From NCBI GenBank assembly GCA_017623235.1, contig JAGAPN010000038.1, positions 1-32,091 on the forward strand: a stretch of DNA of 32,091 nucleotides. Direction: 5' to 3'. Position 1 is the first letter of the stretch. Each line of letters opens with the position of its first letter. A model generated the notes under the pieces. The model had not been told where the DNA came from and did no database searches. It was given only the letters and a program-made list of their open reading frames with translations. The translations under genes were made by a program, and so were the position numbers. Shown here in pieces: positions 24,160 to 32,091 of the stretch. This DNA comes from Clostridia bacterium. Its GTDB lineage: Bacteria; Bacillota; Clostridia; Oscillospirales; Acutalibacteraceae.

Positions 24160-25671
24160 ATGATAGAAAGGAAAAGAAAAAGGACCGCAAAAATAGGCAT
24201 CTTTGCCGTGGTACACGAAATTTATTTCCAACAATTTGAGGGGCTGTATGAAAAACTAACCAAATATCATCAAGACCTTGTAAATCTGGTCAAAAACAAT
24301 AATGTTGAGATAGTAGATTTTGGTATTGTGGGTAACAATGAGGTGGGGTATCAAACGGCAAAGCAGATAAACAGCCATCAAGTAGATTTGCTGATATGCA
24401 ACATGATAACCTATGCCACATCCTCCGTATTTGCGCCAATTATTAAGGAATGTAATGCTCCGATGATCCTAACCGCTCTGCAGCCTCGTTCGGCTATGGA
24501 TTACAGCATAGCCAATACCTTTATGCAGCTTGAAAATGATAATATATGCTCTGTTCCGGAGTTCACAGGGGTTGCCATAAGACTGGGAAAAAGGATATAT
24601 GACGTTATTATCGGCACACTTTACGATGATAAAGAAGCACAAGACGAAATTGCAAAATGGTGCAATATAGCCTGCGTCCTCCACGACCTTAAAGGGGCCA
24701 GAATTGCACTTATGGGCCACACAATGGAGGCTATGTATGATATGCACAGCGACCCAACTGCGATTTCTGCTGCTTTTGGATTGCATATACCTTTACTTGA
24801 AATAGACGATCTGCTTGAGGAGTATGATACGGTAACCGAGGAAGAGATAGACGAAAAGATTCACCTTGTAAACAGGGAATTTGATATGCCTGACCCAAAA
24901 TCAGATCCTCTAACAATCAAGCTGACCGATGAAGATAAATATCAAGCCGCCAAAACTGCGGTTGCCCTTGATAAATTTGTGGAAAAACATAATCTTACGG
25001 GTATGGCCTATTATTATGAGGGCAGAAAGGAATCCCTGCACCAAAGGATTGCGTCTACCCTTATCGTCGGAAATTCGATACTTAATGCCCAAGGAATTCC
25101 AATGTGCGGAGAATATGATATTAAGACCTGCATTGCGATGTTAATAATGGACAGACTGAATATCGGCGGAAGCTTTGCAGAGTTTCATCCTTTTGATTTT
25201 AATGAAGATTTTATTCTTGTGGGACACGACGGCCCCCACCACATTGCAATTGCCGACGGGAAGCCTAAACTTCGGAGTCTTAAAAAATACCACGGGAAAC
25301 CCGGGCACGGAGCATCGGTTGAATTTAAAATTAAAGAAGGACCTATTACCATGCTTGGCATTACACAAACCTATGAGGGCAAATTCAAGTTTATTATAGG
25401 CGAAGGCTATTCCAAAGCGGGACCCATTCCTCCCACCGGCAACACAAACACCCGAGGGTTTTTCCAACCCACCACCAAGGACTTTATTAAAAGATGGGTA
25501 ATGGAAGGTCCCACCCACCATTATGCATTGGGTATCGGTCATCATGCGGATACCATAAAGAAAATTGCTGATATTCTGGGAATAGAAGCTGTTATAGTAG
25601 CCAAAGCATTTAAACCCGAACCCGCCCCAAAGGAGCGGAATTTTGTAGCAGACGAATTTTTTGGCGACTGA
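24160..25671 (+). CDS. L-arabinose isomerase-like sugar isomerase
   Basis: The 503-residue product has the length and architecture of the L-arabinose/L-fucose isomerase fold. By position and local motif, the four E. coli AraA metal ligands (Glu306, Glu333, His350, His450, from memory) correspond to Glu318 in CGEYD, Glu341 in FAEFHP, His356 in VGHDGPHH and His453 or His454 in PTHHYALG. It should interconvert an aldose and a ketose with a divalent metal, but it is not close enough to AraA for me to name the sugar. ATG 24160 has AAGGAG with a 7-nt spacer; the upstream ATG 24142 overlaps that site. It lies in the inserted block with a GH99-like gene. Its 3' end forms an inverted repeat with the following spacer. 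Confidence 0.8.
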   Translation: MIERKRKRTAKIGIFAVVHEIYFQQFEGLYEKLTKYHQDLVNLVKNNNVEIVDFGIVGNNEVGYQTAKQINSHQVDLLICNMITYATSSVFAPIIKECNAPMILTALQPRSAMDYSIANTFMQLENDNICSVPEFTGVAIRLGKRIYDVIIGTLYDDKEAQDEIAKWCNIACVLHDLKGARIALMGHTMEAMYDMHSDPTAISAAFGLHIPLLEIDDLLEEYDTVTEEEIDEKIHLVNREFDMPDPKSDPLTIKLTDEDKYQAAKTAVALDKFVEKHNLTGMAYYYEGRKESLHQRIASTLIVGNSILNAQGIPMCGEYDIKTCIAMLIMDRLNIGGSFAEFHPFDFNEDFILVGHDGPHHIAIADGKPKLRSLKKYHGKPGHGASVEFKIKEGPITMLGITQTYEGKFKFIIGEGYSKAGPIPPTGNTNTRGFFQPTTKDFIKRWVMEGPTHHYALGIGHHADTIKKIADILGIEAVIVAKAFKPEPAPKERNFVADEFFGD

Positions 25672-25773
25672 GGCAAAAACGCAGCAAATACTTTGTGTAT
25701 TTGCGAGTATTTTAAACTTACAAAGCAAAAAATTCGTGCTCCAAAATCGGGTTCGGGTCTGAATGCTTTGGCT
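25599..25773. repeat. Imperfect inverted repeat across the end of the isomerase gene and its spacer
   Basis: The left outer arm 25599-25624 pairs with 25748-25773 (24 of 26 positions complementary). An inner arm 25640-25663 pairs with 25726-25747 with small gaps. The centre carries another 8-bp hairpin, GCAAATAC (25684-25691) with 25697-25704. Read on the minus strand, the right arm gives AKAFRPEP, echoing the isomerase's own AKAFKPEP, so it may be an inverted partial copy of the gene end. Confidence 0.75.
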
Positions 25774-25793
25774 AAAGTAAACGGAGATTATTT

Positions 25794-26963
25794 ATGTATA
25801 ACATAAAATTAGAAAACTATGTTCCTCAGCCTAATCCTGTGACCACTGATCGTATTATTGCGGCCCACTATTATTCCGCATGGAAAAAAGGCGCCGCCCA
25901 AATTCACGACGGATTTAACGAGCTTCACGAGTACCCCGAGCGCACTCCGCTAATGGGATACTACGACGAGGAAAATCCCGAGGTTTGCGACTGGGAAATA
26001 AAATGGGCCGTGGAGCACGGTATCAATTGCTTTATCCATTGCTGGTACAGAAAAAAGGATAATACAGGAAAACCTGTTACCGAAAGAGATTTGCGCTGTG
26101 GCCACGGACTTCACGAGGCACTCTTTAACGCCAAATATCAAAAATATATGAAATTTGCCATAATGTTTGAGGCCTCTGAACGGTGGGCCGGCACCGACGA
26201 GCAGGACCTGCTGGAAAATCTGATGCCCTTCTGGATGGAAACCTATTTTAAACGTGGCAATTACTTAATAATCGACAATAAACCCGTACTTCTGATTTTC
26301 AACCAGCCGCGTCTGACACGGGACTCCTTCCCAAACCCCGCAGACCAGAAACGTGCTTTTGACAAATGCCGTGAGTACGCCAAAAAAGCAGGTTTTGACG
26401 GAATGTATTTCGGTGTTGAAAATCGTTCTATGAAAAAAGACGCCATAGAGGACGCCGAAGCCAGAGGCTATGATTTCCGATTCGGATATCTTGCGGGATA
26501 CCTGCCTGAGGAAGATTTTCCTCCCGCCAAAAAAATACTGATCGAACAGCATCAACTGTTAAGGGATAAGCTCAGTATGGACCCCAAACATTTTGTAGCT
26601 ACCCTTTCCTGCTTTTGGGACCCCACACCAAGATACTCACAAAAATGGATTGATATGGGATATCACGCCCGAGAGTGGGGAAAAATATGGTATTTAAAGC
26701 CCGAAGAGTTTAGAATACTGATAAAGAAATATAAGGAAGAACTTGATAAATTGCCCCCTGACGCCTGGGCCAACAAGTTGCTTATGGTGGATAACTGGAA
26801 CGAATGGGATGAAGGGCATTTTGTTGCACCCAGCCTGTCCTACGGTTTTAAGTTTCTGCAAGCCATACGCCAGGAGCTTACAGCTTGCGACAATCTTCCC
26901 GACTACCGTTCTCCCCAGGATATGGGATTTGCGGGATATAACAAAAGCTGGTTAGAGCCATAA
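25794..26963 (+). CDS. GH99-like / WbsX-family protein
   Basis: The 389-residue product has no signal peptide. It matches the WbsX/GH99-like domain: an opening AAHYYSAWKKG, CDWEIKWAVEHGINCFIHCWYRK, YLIIDNKPVLLIFNQPRL, and the late NWNEWDEGHF motif (334-341), whose Glu337 is a likely functional residue. These proteins are TIM barrels, often annotated as glycosyltransferase WbsX or GH99-like; true activity is unproven for most. It follows the isomerase gene by 122 bp, in the same direction, so an intracellular glycosidase releasing the sugar for the isomerase is a reasonable guess. Four bases after its stop begins a decayed AraC tail. Confidence 0.82.
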   Translation: MYNIKLENYVPQPNPVTTDRIIAAHYYSAWKKGAAQIHDGFNELHEYPERTPLMGYYDEENPEVCDWEIKWAVEHGINCFIHCWYRKKDNTGKPVTERDLRCGHGLHEALFNAKYQKYMKFAIMFEASERWAGTDEQDLLENLMPFWMETYFKRGNYLIIDNKPVLLIFNQPRLTRDSFPNPADQKRAFDKCREYAKKAGFDGMYFGVENRSMKKDAIEDAEARGYDFRFGYLAGYLPEEDFPPAKKILIEQHQLLRDKLSMDPKHFVATLSCFWDPTPRYSQKWIDMGYHAREWGKIWYLKPEEFRILIKKYKEELDKLPPDAWANKLLMVDNWNEWDEGHFVAPSLSYGFKFLQAIRQELTACDNLPDYRSPQDMGFAGYNKSWLEP

Positions 26964-26967
26964 ATAG

Positions 26968-27045
26968 CCGCACTATCATTAGGTTTAACGATGGCTTATG
27001 TTTTGCAGGAAGTAATTTTCTGTTAATCCACCGTCAAAAAAAGAT
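26968..27045 (+). pseudogene. Decayed 3' end of an AraC gene
   Basis: The stretch starts CCGCACTATCATTAGG-TTTAACGAT against CCGCTATATCCTTAGGGTTTAACGAT of the AraC gene ending at 23077 (22 of 26 columns alike, one gap). It then diverges strongly and rejoins at ATCCACCGTCAAAAAAA. The frame is broken by indels. It is thus a diverged, non-coding relative of the last 26 or so codons of that AraC gene, sitting directly before repeat copy 2. Confidence 0.7.
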
Positions 27046-27076
27046 AAAGCCTTGTTTCAGCAGAAACAAGGCTTTT
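27046..27076. terminator. Hairpin terminator, copy 2
   Basis: The stem 27046-27057 pairs with 27064-27075 around CAGCAG, with T-runs on the plus side and A/T on the other. It serves uxaA (minus) and the GH99-like gene (plus). Confidence 0.85.
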
Positions 27077-27128
27077 GTTATAGGGTTACGCCGTCCTTAA
27101 AGATAGCAAGCTCGTGCTTATCAAGCAG
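27046..27128. repeat. 83-bp perfect direct repeat, copy 2
   Basis: Identical to 23080-23162. This copy contains the terminator hairpin and the 3' end of the intact uxaA gene, so it is probably the native position. It marks the right edge of the inserted block. Confidence 0.95.
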
Positions 27129-28559
27129 CTCAGAATGGGTTTTTATCTCACCCGAGGCAAGAGCGATAATATAATCAAGGAATTCTTCGGTCAGGGCATC
27201 AAAATCAGAGCCCTCCAGCAGGCGGCCTGCATTAAAATCTATCCAGCCCTTTTTCTTGGCGGCCAGGGCCGAGTTGCTGGAAACCTTAACGGTGGGAACG
27301 GGACAACCGAAGGGGGTGCCGCGGCCGGTTGTAAAGAGAATAAGCTGGGCGCCAGATACCGCCAGCGCATTGGCGGCCACCAGGTCGTTACCCGGGGCAC
27401 GAAGCAGGGACAGACCCTTGCGCTTTATCTCTTCGGCATAGTCCAGAACGTCCTCAACCGGGGCGGTGCCGCCCTTTTGAGTACAGCCGAGAGATTTATC
27501 CTCCAGGGTGGTGATACCTCCTGCTTTATTGCCGGGTGAGGGATTTTCATCCACCTTTTCACCGTAACGCTTGAAATATTTTTTAAAGTTATTTATAAGG
27601 TCTACGGTTTTGTTGAATTCGGTTTCGGTTCGGCAACGGTTCATCAAAATGGTTTCGGCGCCGAACATTTCGGGAACTTCGGTAAGTATTGCGCTTCCGC
27701 CCATACCAATAATTCTATCGGACAGCGAACCTAAAAGTGGGTTTGCAGTAATACCCGAAAAGCCATCGGAGCCGCCGCATTTAAGACCAATTACAAGTTC
27801 ACTTGCGGGACAAGTTTCCCTTTTAAAGGTATCAGCATATTTTGCAAGGCTTTCTACTATTTTGGTGCCATCCAAAATTTCATCCTCGCTGTCTTGTGCA
27901 ACAAGGAACTTTACTCTGTTTTCATCATAATTCCCGAGCACCTTTTTAAGCTCTTCTATATTGCCGTTTTCACAGCCGAGGCCTACCACCAGCACGCCTG
28001 CGGCGTTGGGGTGATTAATAAGACCGCTTAAATATTTTAAGGTCATATTCATATCATCGCCAAGCTGTGAGCAGCCGTAAGGGTGGTTGTATGAGTAAAT
28101 GCCATCTATATTATCGGTTTTATACTTTTGTGATTTGTTTTCAATTTCACGAACAATGGAATTAACGCAACCAACTGTAGGTATAATCCAAATTTCGTTA
28201 CGGATACCAACCTTACCATTGGGTCTTTTATAACCCTTAAATGTTAAGGGCTTTTGTTTTTTCACCTCTTTAAAATTGGGGGTATATTCATAATCGAGCA
28301 CGCCCGCAAGGTTGGACTTTGTGTTATGGGTATGTATATGCTCTCCCCTTTTAATATCTGCTTTGGCGTGGCCTATGGGGTAGGCATATTTAATTATGTT
28401 TTCACCCTCCAAAATATCCTTTAGGGCAAATTTATGGCCTGCAGGTATATCGCTTAAAAGGGTTATTTGCTGGCCGTTTACTGTTACAGTTTCCCCTACT
28501 TTTAAAGGTTCAACTGCAACTGCAACGCTATCGCTGTTATGTATTTTAATACATTTCAT
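27078..28559 (-). CDS. uxaA: Altronate dehydratase
   Basis: The 493-residue full-length enzyme dehydrates D-altronate to 2-keto-3-deoxy-D-gluconate. An N-terminal SAF domain covers about 1-90 (AGHKFALKDI, GEHIHTHNT). The large UxaA/GarD catalytic domain follows. Conserved cysteines that may bind metal or an Fe-S cluster are Cys131 (PTVGC), Cys163 (PYGC), Cys196 (LGCENGN) and Cys261 (GLKCGGSDGFSG). The C-terminal half contains GCPVPTVKVSSN. It is the last gene of the uxaC-uxaB-ygjV-uxaA run. Its last 16 codons are duplicated at 23112-23162. Confidence 0.96.
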   Translation of the reverse strand: MKCIKIHNSDSVAVAVEPLKVGETVTVNGQQITLLSDIPAGHKFALKDILEGENIIKYAYPIGHAKADIKRGEHIHTHNTKSNLAGVLDYEYTPNFKEVKKQKPLTFKGYKRPNGKVGIRNEIWIIPTVGCVNSIVREIENKSQKYKTDNIDGIYSYNHPYGCSQLGDDMNMTLKYLSGLINHPNAAGVLVVGLGCENGNIEELKKVLGNYDENRVKFLVAQDSEDEILDGTKIVESLAKYADTFKRETCPASELVIGLKCGGSDGFSGITANPLLGSLSDRIIGMGGSAILTEVPEMFGAETILMNRCRTETEFNKTVDLINNFKKYFKRYGEKVDENPSPGNKAGGITTLEDKSLGCTQKGGTAPVEDVLDYAEEIKRKGLSLLRAPGNDLVAANALAVSGAQLILFTTGRGTPFGCPVPTVKVSSNSALAAKKKGWIDFNAGRLLEGSDFDALTEEFLDYIIALASGEIKTHSELLDKHELAIFKDGVTL

Positions 28560-28574
28560 CTTGTACTAATCCTT

Positions 28575-29105
28575 TCACTCGGTAACATTGGGTTCTTTTC
28601 TATATTTTACCATTGCAATAATTATAGATGCCATTGTCAAAACATCACCAATAGCTGAACCATATGCTTTGCTTAATAAATTATAAACCAGCCAAAACGG
28701 AGAACCAAGCAACGATATTCTTCTGATAACTTTTTCACTGGTCATCCAAAAAGCTCCTGTATGGAGTAATACACCTATTATTGGAAAAACATCAAGAAAA
28801 CTCCTGTTAATTATTGCTATCACTAAGCCCACCAGCAATATAATTGCATTAATCACAATTATAAATAATTTGAGATGCTTTTTTATGAAAGATGTATGCT
28901 TTTTTTCAGCAATAACAGATGATACTGCGCCAAGGACATCCAATGCTGCACCTGAATATGCACCTAATAAAAGGTACTGTGTAATATATAAAACTCTTGA
29001 AGTTACATTCCAAATAATAATACTCTTCCTCTTTTTTTGCTGATAACTCAAAAGGAAAGTTGCAACAGCAAGTAAACCTATTATTTGCGAAACTAACAGT
29101 CGCAT
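28575..29105 (-). CDS. ygjV: YgjV-family membrane protein
   Basis: The 176-residue protein is almost entirely membrane helices, about five or six, with short basic loops (QQKKRKS, AEKKHTSFIKKHLK). It matches the YgjV/Imp-YgjV family, whose role is unknown. ATG 29105 has a GAGGGG site with a 7-nt spacer; an in-frame GTG at 29111 is less well placed. It lies between uxaB (20 bp upstream) and uxaA (15 bp downstream). Its base composition looks more AT-rich than its neighbours by eye. In E. coli ygjV is also next to uxaA, from memory, which supports a uronate-linked role. Confidence 0.82.
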   Translation of the reverse strand: MRLLVSQIIGLLAVATFLLSYQQKKRKSIIIWNVTSRVLYITQYLLLGAYSGAALDVLGAVSSVIAEKKHTSFIKKHLKLFIIVINAIILLVGLVIAIINRSFLDVFPIIGVLLHTGAFWMTSEKVIRRISLLGSPFWLVYNLLSKAYGSAIGDVLTMASIIIAMVKYRKEPNVTE

Positions 29106-29125
29106 ATTCACGCCCCTCTATATGA

Positions 29126-30583
29126 TTATTTTAAAACCTCTTCGACAGCAGATTTTGCATCCTTTAGTATTCTTTCATACCAATATGGAACATCTTCGGA
29201 GAAGTTGCCGTATAGGCGTAAATCTTCGCCCCAGAAATCTACGTTGGCAAGGGCGGCGTCCACAAGAGCCTCTGCCGAGCCTGCGCTCTTTTCAGCAAAG
29301 AATTCAAGGATAAATCGGTCGTCGTGAATAACGTATTCATCACCGTTTTTACGCTGTGCGTAAAGACCGTCCTCTCTCAGGTCGGTAGCGGTATAGAAGG
29401 CCAGCAGGGCCGCCATTGAGAAGGTTATGAGGCGGGGCAGCTTACCGTTATTTTTAACGTAATCCTTAAAGGAGGGCAGAACTCTTGCCTTCCACTTGGA
29501 AACGGAGTTTAAGGAGATAGAGAGAAGAGCGTGGTCGATAAAGGGATTTTCAAATCTCTCAAACACAGAGGCGGCAAAGGCCTGTACCTCGCTTAAGGGG
29601 AGATTTACCTGGGGCACGATTTCATCCATAACGACACGGCGTACAAAGGCACCCATAAGCTCATCCTGCATACAATCTCTGACAATATCAATACCGTAGA
29701 GGTAGCCTGCCAGCACCGAGGAGGTGTGGGCACCGTTAAGCACCCTTACCTTACGCTCACGGTAGGGACGCTGGTCGTTGGTAAACACAACGGGAAGGCC
29801 GATTTTATCAAGAGGAAGCTCGGCGCTTATATCCTTATCGCTTTCAATTACCCAAAGTGCAAAGGGCTCGCCGATGTCTACAAGGTCATCCCTGTAGCCC
29901 AGCTCATTCCATACCTTTTCGGCTTCTCCACGGGGGTAGCCTGTAACAATACGGTCAACCAGAGTTGAGCAGAAAACGTTGGCGCTGTCAATCCAGGCCT
30001 TAAATTCGCCAGGAAGATTCCAGGTGTCGCAGAGGGCCAGAACGCACTCTTTGAGCTTTTTACCGTTGGCCTCAATAAGCTCAACAGGCAGAATAATTAA
30101 ACCCTTATCCTCGGCGCCGCCAAACCTTTCAAAACGGGTGTAAAGGAACTTGGTCAGCTTGCCGGGATAGGTTTCGGGCAGACCGTCAAAATGGTCGTTT
30201 TTATCAAGTGTGATACCTGCCTCGGTAGTGTTGGATACCACAAAGCGCAGGGTATCAAGCTCGGCCAGTGCCATAAATTCCTCATAGTCGTCCTTGCAGT
30301 CTACGGTTTTGGCAACCGAAGTAATAATACGGCTGTCGTTTACGACCTTGCCGTTTTCTTTACCGCGAAGAAGCACGGTATATAGATTATCCTGCTTATC
30401 GAAAAGCTCCAGACTACCAAAGGAAATGGGTTTTGCTATTGCAATACTGCCGTCAAAAACTCCCTTTTCATTAGCGATATCTATCATATAGTCAACAAAG
30501 GCACGAAGAAAATTGCCTTCACCGAACTGTAACACCTTAATGGGTCGGTTCTGCTTTTCCGTTACCTTATCATTTATAGTCAT
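29126..30583 (-). CDS. uxaB: Tagaturonate reductase (altronate oxidoreductase)
   Basis: The 485-residue member of the polyol/mannitol dehydrogenase family reduces D-tagaturonate to D-altronate with NADH. The Rossmann motif is VLQFGEGNFLRAF at 18-29. The family's catalytic region includes KVRVLNGAHT in mid-protein and a helical C-terminal domain (NPFIDHALLSISLNSVSKWKAR). The choice of UxaB over fructuronate reductase UxuB rests on this family form and on its place between uxaC and uxaA. It lies 11 bp after uxaC. Confidence 0.93.
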   Translation of the reverse strand: MTINDKVTEKQNRPIKVLQFGEGNFLRAFVDYMIDIANEKGVFDGSIAIAKPISFGSLELFDKQDNLYTVLLRGKENGKVVNDSRIITSVAKTVDCKDDYEEFMALAELDTLRFVVSNTTEAGITLDKNDHFDGLPETYPGKLTKFLYTRFERFGGAEDKGLIILPVELIEANGKKLKECVLALCDTWNLPGEFKAWIDSANVFCSTLVDRIVTGYPRGEAEKVWNELGYRDDLVDIGEPFALWVIESDKDISAELPLDKIGLPVVFTNDQRPYRERKVRVLNGAHTSSVLAGYLYGIDIVRDCMQDELMGAFVRRVVMDEIVPQVNLPLSEVQAFAASVFERFENPFIDHALLSISLNSVSKWKARVLPSFKDYVKNNGKLPRLITFSMAALLAFYTATDLREDGLYAQRKNGDEYVIHDDRFILEFFAEKSAGSAEALVDAALANVDFWGEDLRLYGNFSEDVPYWYERILKDAKSAVEEVLK

Positions 30584-30594
30584 AATGATACCTC

Positions 30595-31995
30595 TTATTC
30601 TATACCGAAATATCTGGCGGCGTTGTTATAGCAGATATCCTCAACCAGCTGACCCAGCAGCTTTTCGTCGTTGGGATATTCACCGTTTTCTACCCATTCA
30701 CCTATCAGATTGCAGAGAATACGTCTGAAATACTCGTGACGGGTGTAAGAGAGGAAGCTGCGGGAATCGGTAAGCATACCGATAAAGTTGCCCAGCAGAG
30801 AAAGATTTGCAAGGGATTTCATCTGCTGCTCCATACCCGATTTGTTATCATTGAACCACCAGGCAGAGCCGTGCTGAATCTTTCCTGCGACCTCGCTGCC
30901 CTGGAAGCAGCCGAGAATGGTGCCCAGCATCTCATTGTCCTGAGGATTAAGAGAATAAAGCACGGTTTTAGGCAGTAAGCCGTCCTTGTTAAGGGCATTG
31001 AGGAAGCCTGTAATAGCCTCGCCGCAGGTCTTAGTGGAAATGCAGTCGAAGCCTGTGTCGGGACCCAGTTTCTCAAACAGGTTGGTATTGGTGTTACGCT
31101 GTGCGCCATAGTGGAGCTGCATAACAATGCCACGCTTTGCATACTCACGACCCAGGTGCAGAAGGATATCGGTCTTGTAAATATCGGCCTCCTCCTGGGT
31201 AACGGTAGCCCCTGCCATAGCCTTGGCAAATATAGCCTCAACGGTAGCCTCGTCGGCGGGAGAATAAACCACGTAATCAAGGCCATGGTCGGTAGCACGA
31301 CAACCAAGGGAGCAGAAATAATCAAGGCGGTCGGTAAGGGCAGCCTTAACGTCTGCGGCAGAATTGATTGCCATACCTGCGGCGGTAGAGAGCTTGCCGA
31401 TATAATCGGTAAAGCCTGCCTTTTCAATATTAACGGCCTTATCGGGACGGTAGGAAGGAAGCACCATTGCGGAGCAACCACCCTCCTCCTTTATTTTTTT
31501 ATGCCACTGAAGAGAATCTATGGGGTCGTCGATGGTACCGATCATCTTGACGTTGGATTTTTCTATTATACTGCGAACCGACATATCCTTTTCGGCCAGC
31601 TTTTTATTGCAGAGATTCCAAACCTCCTCTGCGGTGTCGGCGGAAAGCACGCCCTCGTAACCAAAATAGGCTTTAAGCTCAAGGTGAGTCCAATGATACA
31701 TAGGGTTTCCAATGGCCTTTGGCAACATACTTGCAAAGCGGAAGAACTTGGTCTTGGCATCGGCAGGACCTGTAATCTCCTCCTCGGGGATGCCGTTACT
31801 GCGGATAAGACGCCATTTGTAATGGTCACCGCCCAGCCAAATCTGGGTAATATTATCAAACATACGGTCCTCATAAATCTCCTTGGGGTCTATATGGCAG
31901 TGATAATCAACTATAGGCATTTTTGCGGCGTGATTGTGATAGATTTTCCTTGCTGTTTCGTTTTTCAGCAGAAAATCCTTGTCCATAAATTTCAT
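30595..31995 (-). CDS. uxaC: Glucuronate/galacturonate isomerase
   Basis: The 466-residue amidohydrolase-fold isomerase converts D-glucuronate to fructuronate and D-galacturonate to tagaturonate. Metal-binding VDYHCHIDP gives His32 and His34. Other family marks are FRFASMLPKAIGNPMYHWTHLELK, MIGTIDDPIDSLQWH and MQLHYGAQRNTNTNLF. Length matches the roughly 470 residues of known UxaC. ATG 31995 has AAGGAG with a 7-nt spacer. It is the first gene of the uronate operon. Confidence 0.97.
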   Translation of the reverse strand: MKFMDKDFLLKNETARKIYHNHAAKMPIVDYHCHIDPKEIYEDRMFDNITQIWLGGDHYKWRLIRSNGIPEEEITGPADAKTKFFRFASMLPKAIGNPMYHWTHLELKAYFGYEGVLSADTAEEVWNLCNKKLAEKDMSVRSIIEKSNVKMIGTIDDPIDSLQWHKKIKEEGGCSAMVLPSYRPDKAVNIEKAGFTDYIGKLSTAAGMAINSAADVKAALTDRLDYFCSLGCRATDHGLDYVVYSPADEATVEAIFAKAMAGATVTQEEADIYKTDILLHLGREYAKRGIVMQLHYGAQRNTNTNLFEKLGPDTGFDCISTKTCGEAITGFLNALNKDGLLPKTVLYSLNPQDNEMLGTILGCFQGSEVAGKIQHGSAWWFNDNKSGMEQQMKSLANLSLLGNFIGMLTDSRSFLSYTRHEYFRRILCNLIGEWVENGEYPNDEKLLGQLVEDICYNNAARYFGIE

Positions 31996-32026
31996 AGCTA
32001 TGCTCCTTTTGAGTGTTGTTAACTGA

Positions 32027-32055
32027 ATTTTACATTTTGGCGGTTCCTAATTCAA
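32027..32055 (-). promoter_or_regulatory. Promoter of the uxaC-uxaB-ygjV-uxaA operon
   Basis: On the minus strand TTGAAT (32055-32050), a 17-bp spacer and TAAAAT (32032-32027) precede uxaC by about 31 bp. No clear operator palindrome is visible in the remaining bases to the window edge. Confidence 0.6.
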
Positions 32056-32091
32056 GAATACAGCAAATTTCAATCAATAAATTAATTATTG

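Overview
The window looks like chromosomal DNA of a fermentative gut-type Clostridia, probably Oscillospirales/Ruminococcaceae. This is inference from moderate GC, strong AAGGAGG-type ribosome sites, an AraC-rich glycan-use gene content, a Gram-positive style ABC importer without its own ATPase, and a linked glnS/gltX pair. It holds about 22 protein genes, no RNA genes and no CRISPR. Most of it is a carbohydrate-use region interrupted by a short housekeeping block.

Layout. (1) 1-8957, minus strand: an ABC sugar-importer operon. It encodes a very large secreted solute-binding protein with carbohydrate-binding-like modules, two permeases, an NHL-TPR-Yip1 membrane protein and a DUF5696 lipoprotein. 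The lipoprotein gene is cut by a single in-frame TAA and then stays open to the window edge. (2) 9064-10258: a 58-residue single-pass membrane protein behind a perfect consensus promoter, and an AraC regulator sharing a putative operator word with the importer promoter. (3) 10595-14139: a GH127-like glycosidase divergent from two tandem AraC regulators. (4) 14175-18749, minus strand: nrdR-gltX-glnS-nif3-like, followed by a plus-strand cyclophilin (18901-19497). (5) 19512-22177, minus strand: a BNR/sialidase-fold protein, a KDPG/KDPGal aldolase and a DgoK-family kinase, divergent from an AraC gene. (6) 23163-about 26967: an apparent inserted block (AraC, arabinose-isomerase-like protein, GH99/WbsX-like protein). 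(7) 27078-31995, minus strand: uxaC-uxaB-ygjV-uxaA.

How it fits together. UxaC, UxaB and UxaA turn galacturonate into 2-keto-3-deoxygluconate. The kinase and aldolase of region 5 can carry that to pyruvate and glyceraldehyde-3-phosphate. The importer, GH127-like enzyme and isomerase suggest arabinose/uronic-acid-rich plant glycans such as pectin; the substrate assignment is inference.

The best signals for a second look are: the block at 23163-26967, flanked by an 83-bp perfect direct repeat that carries the terminator and the last 16 codons of uxaA; the importer operon with its unusual extra surface proteins; and the in-frame stop in the DUF5696 gene.
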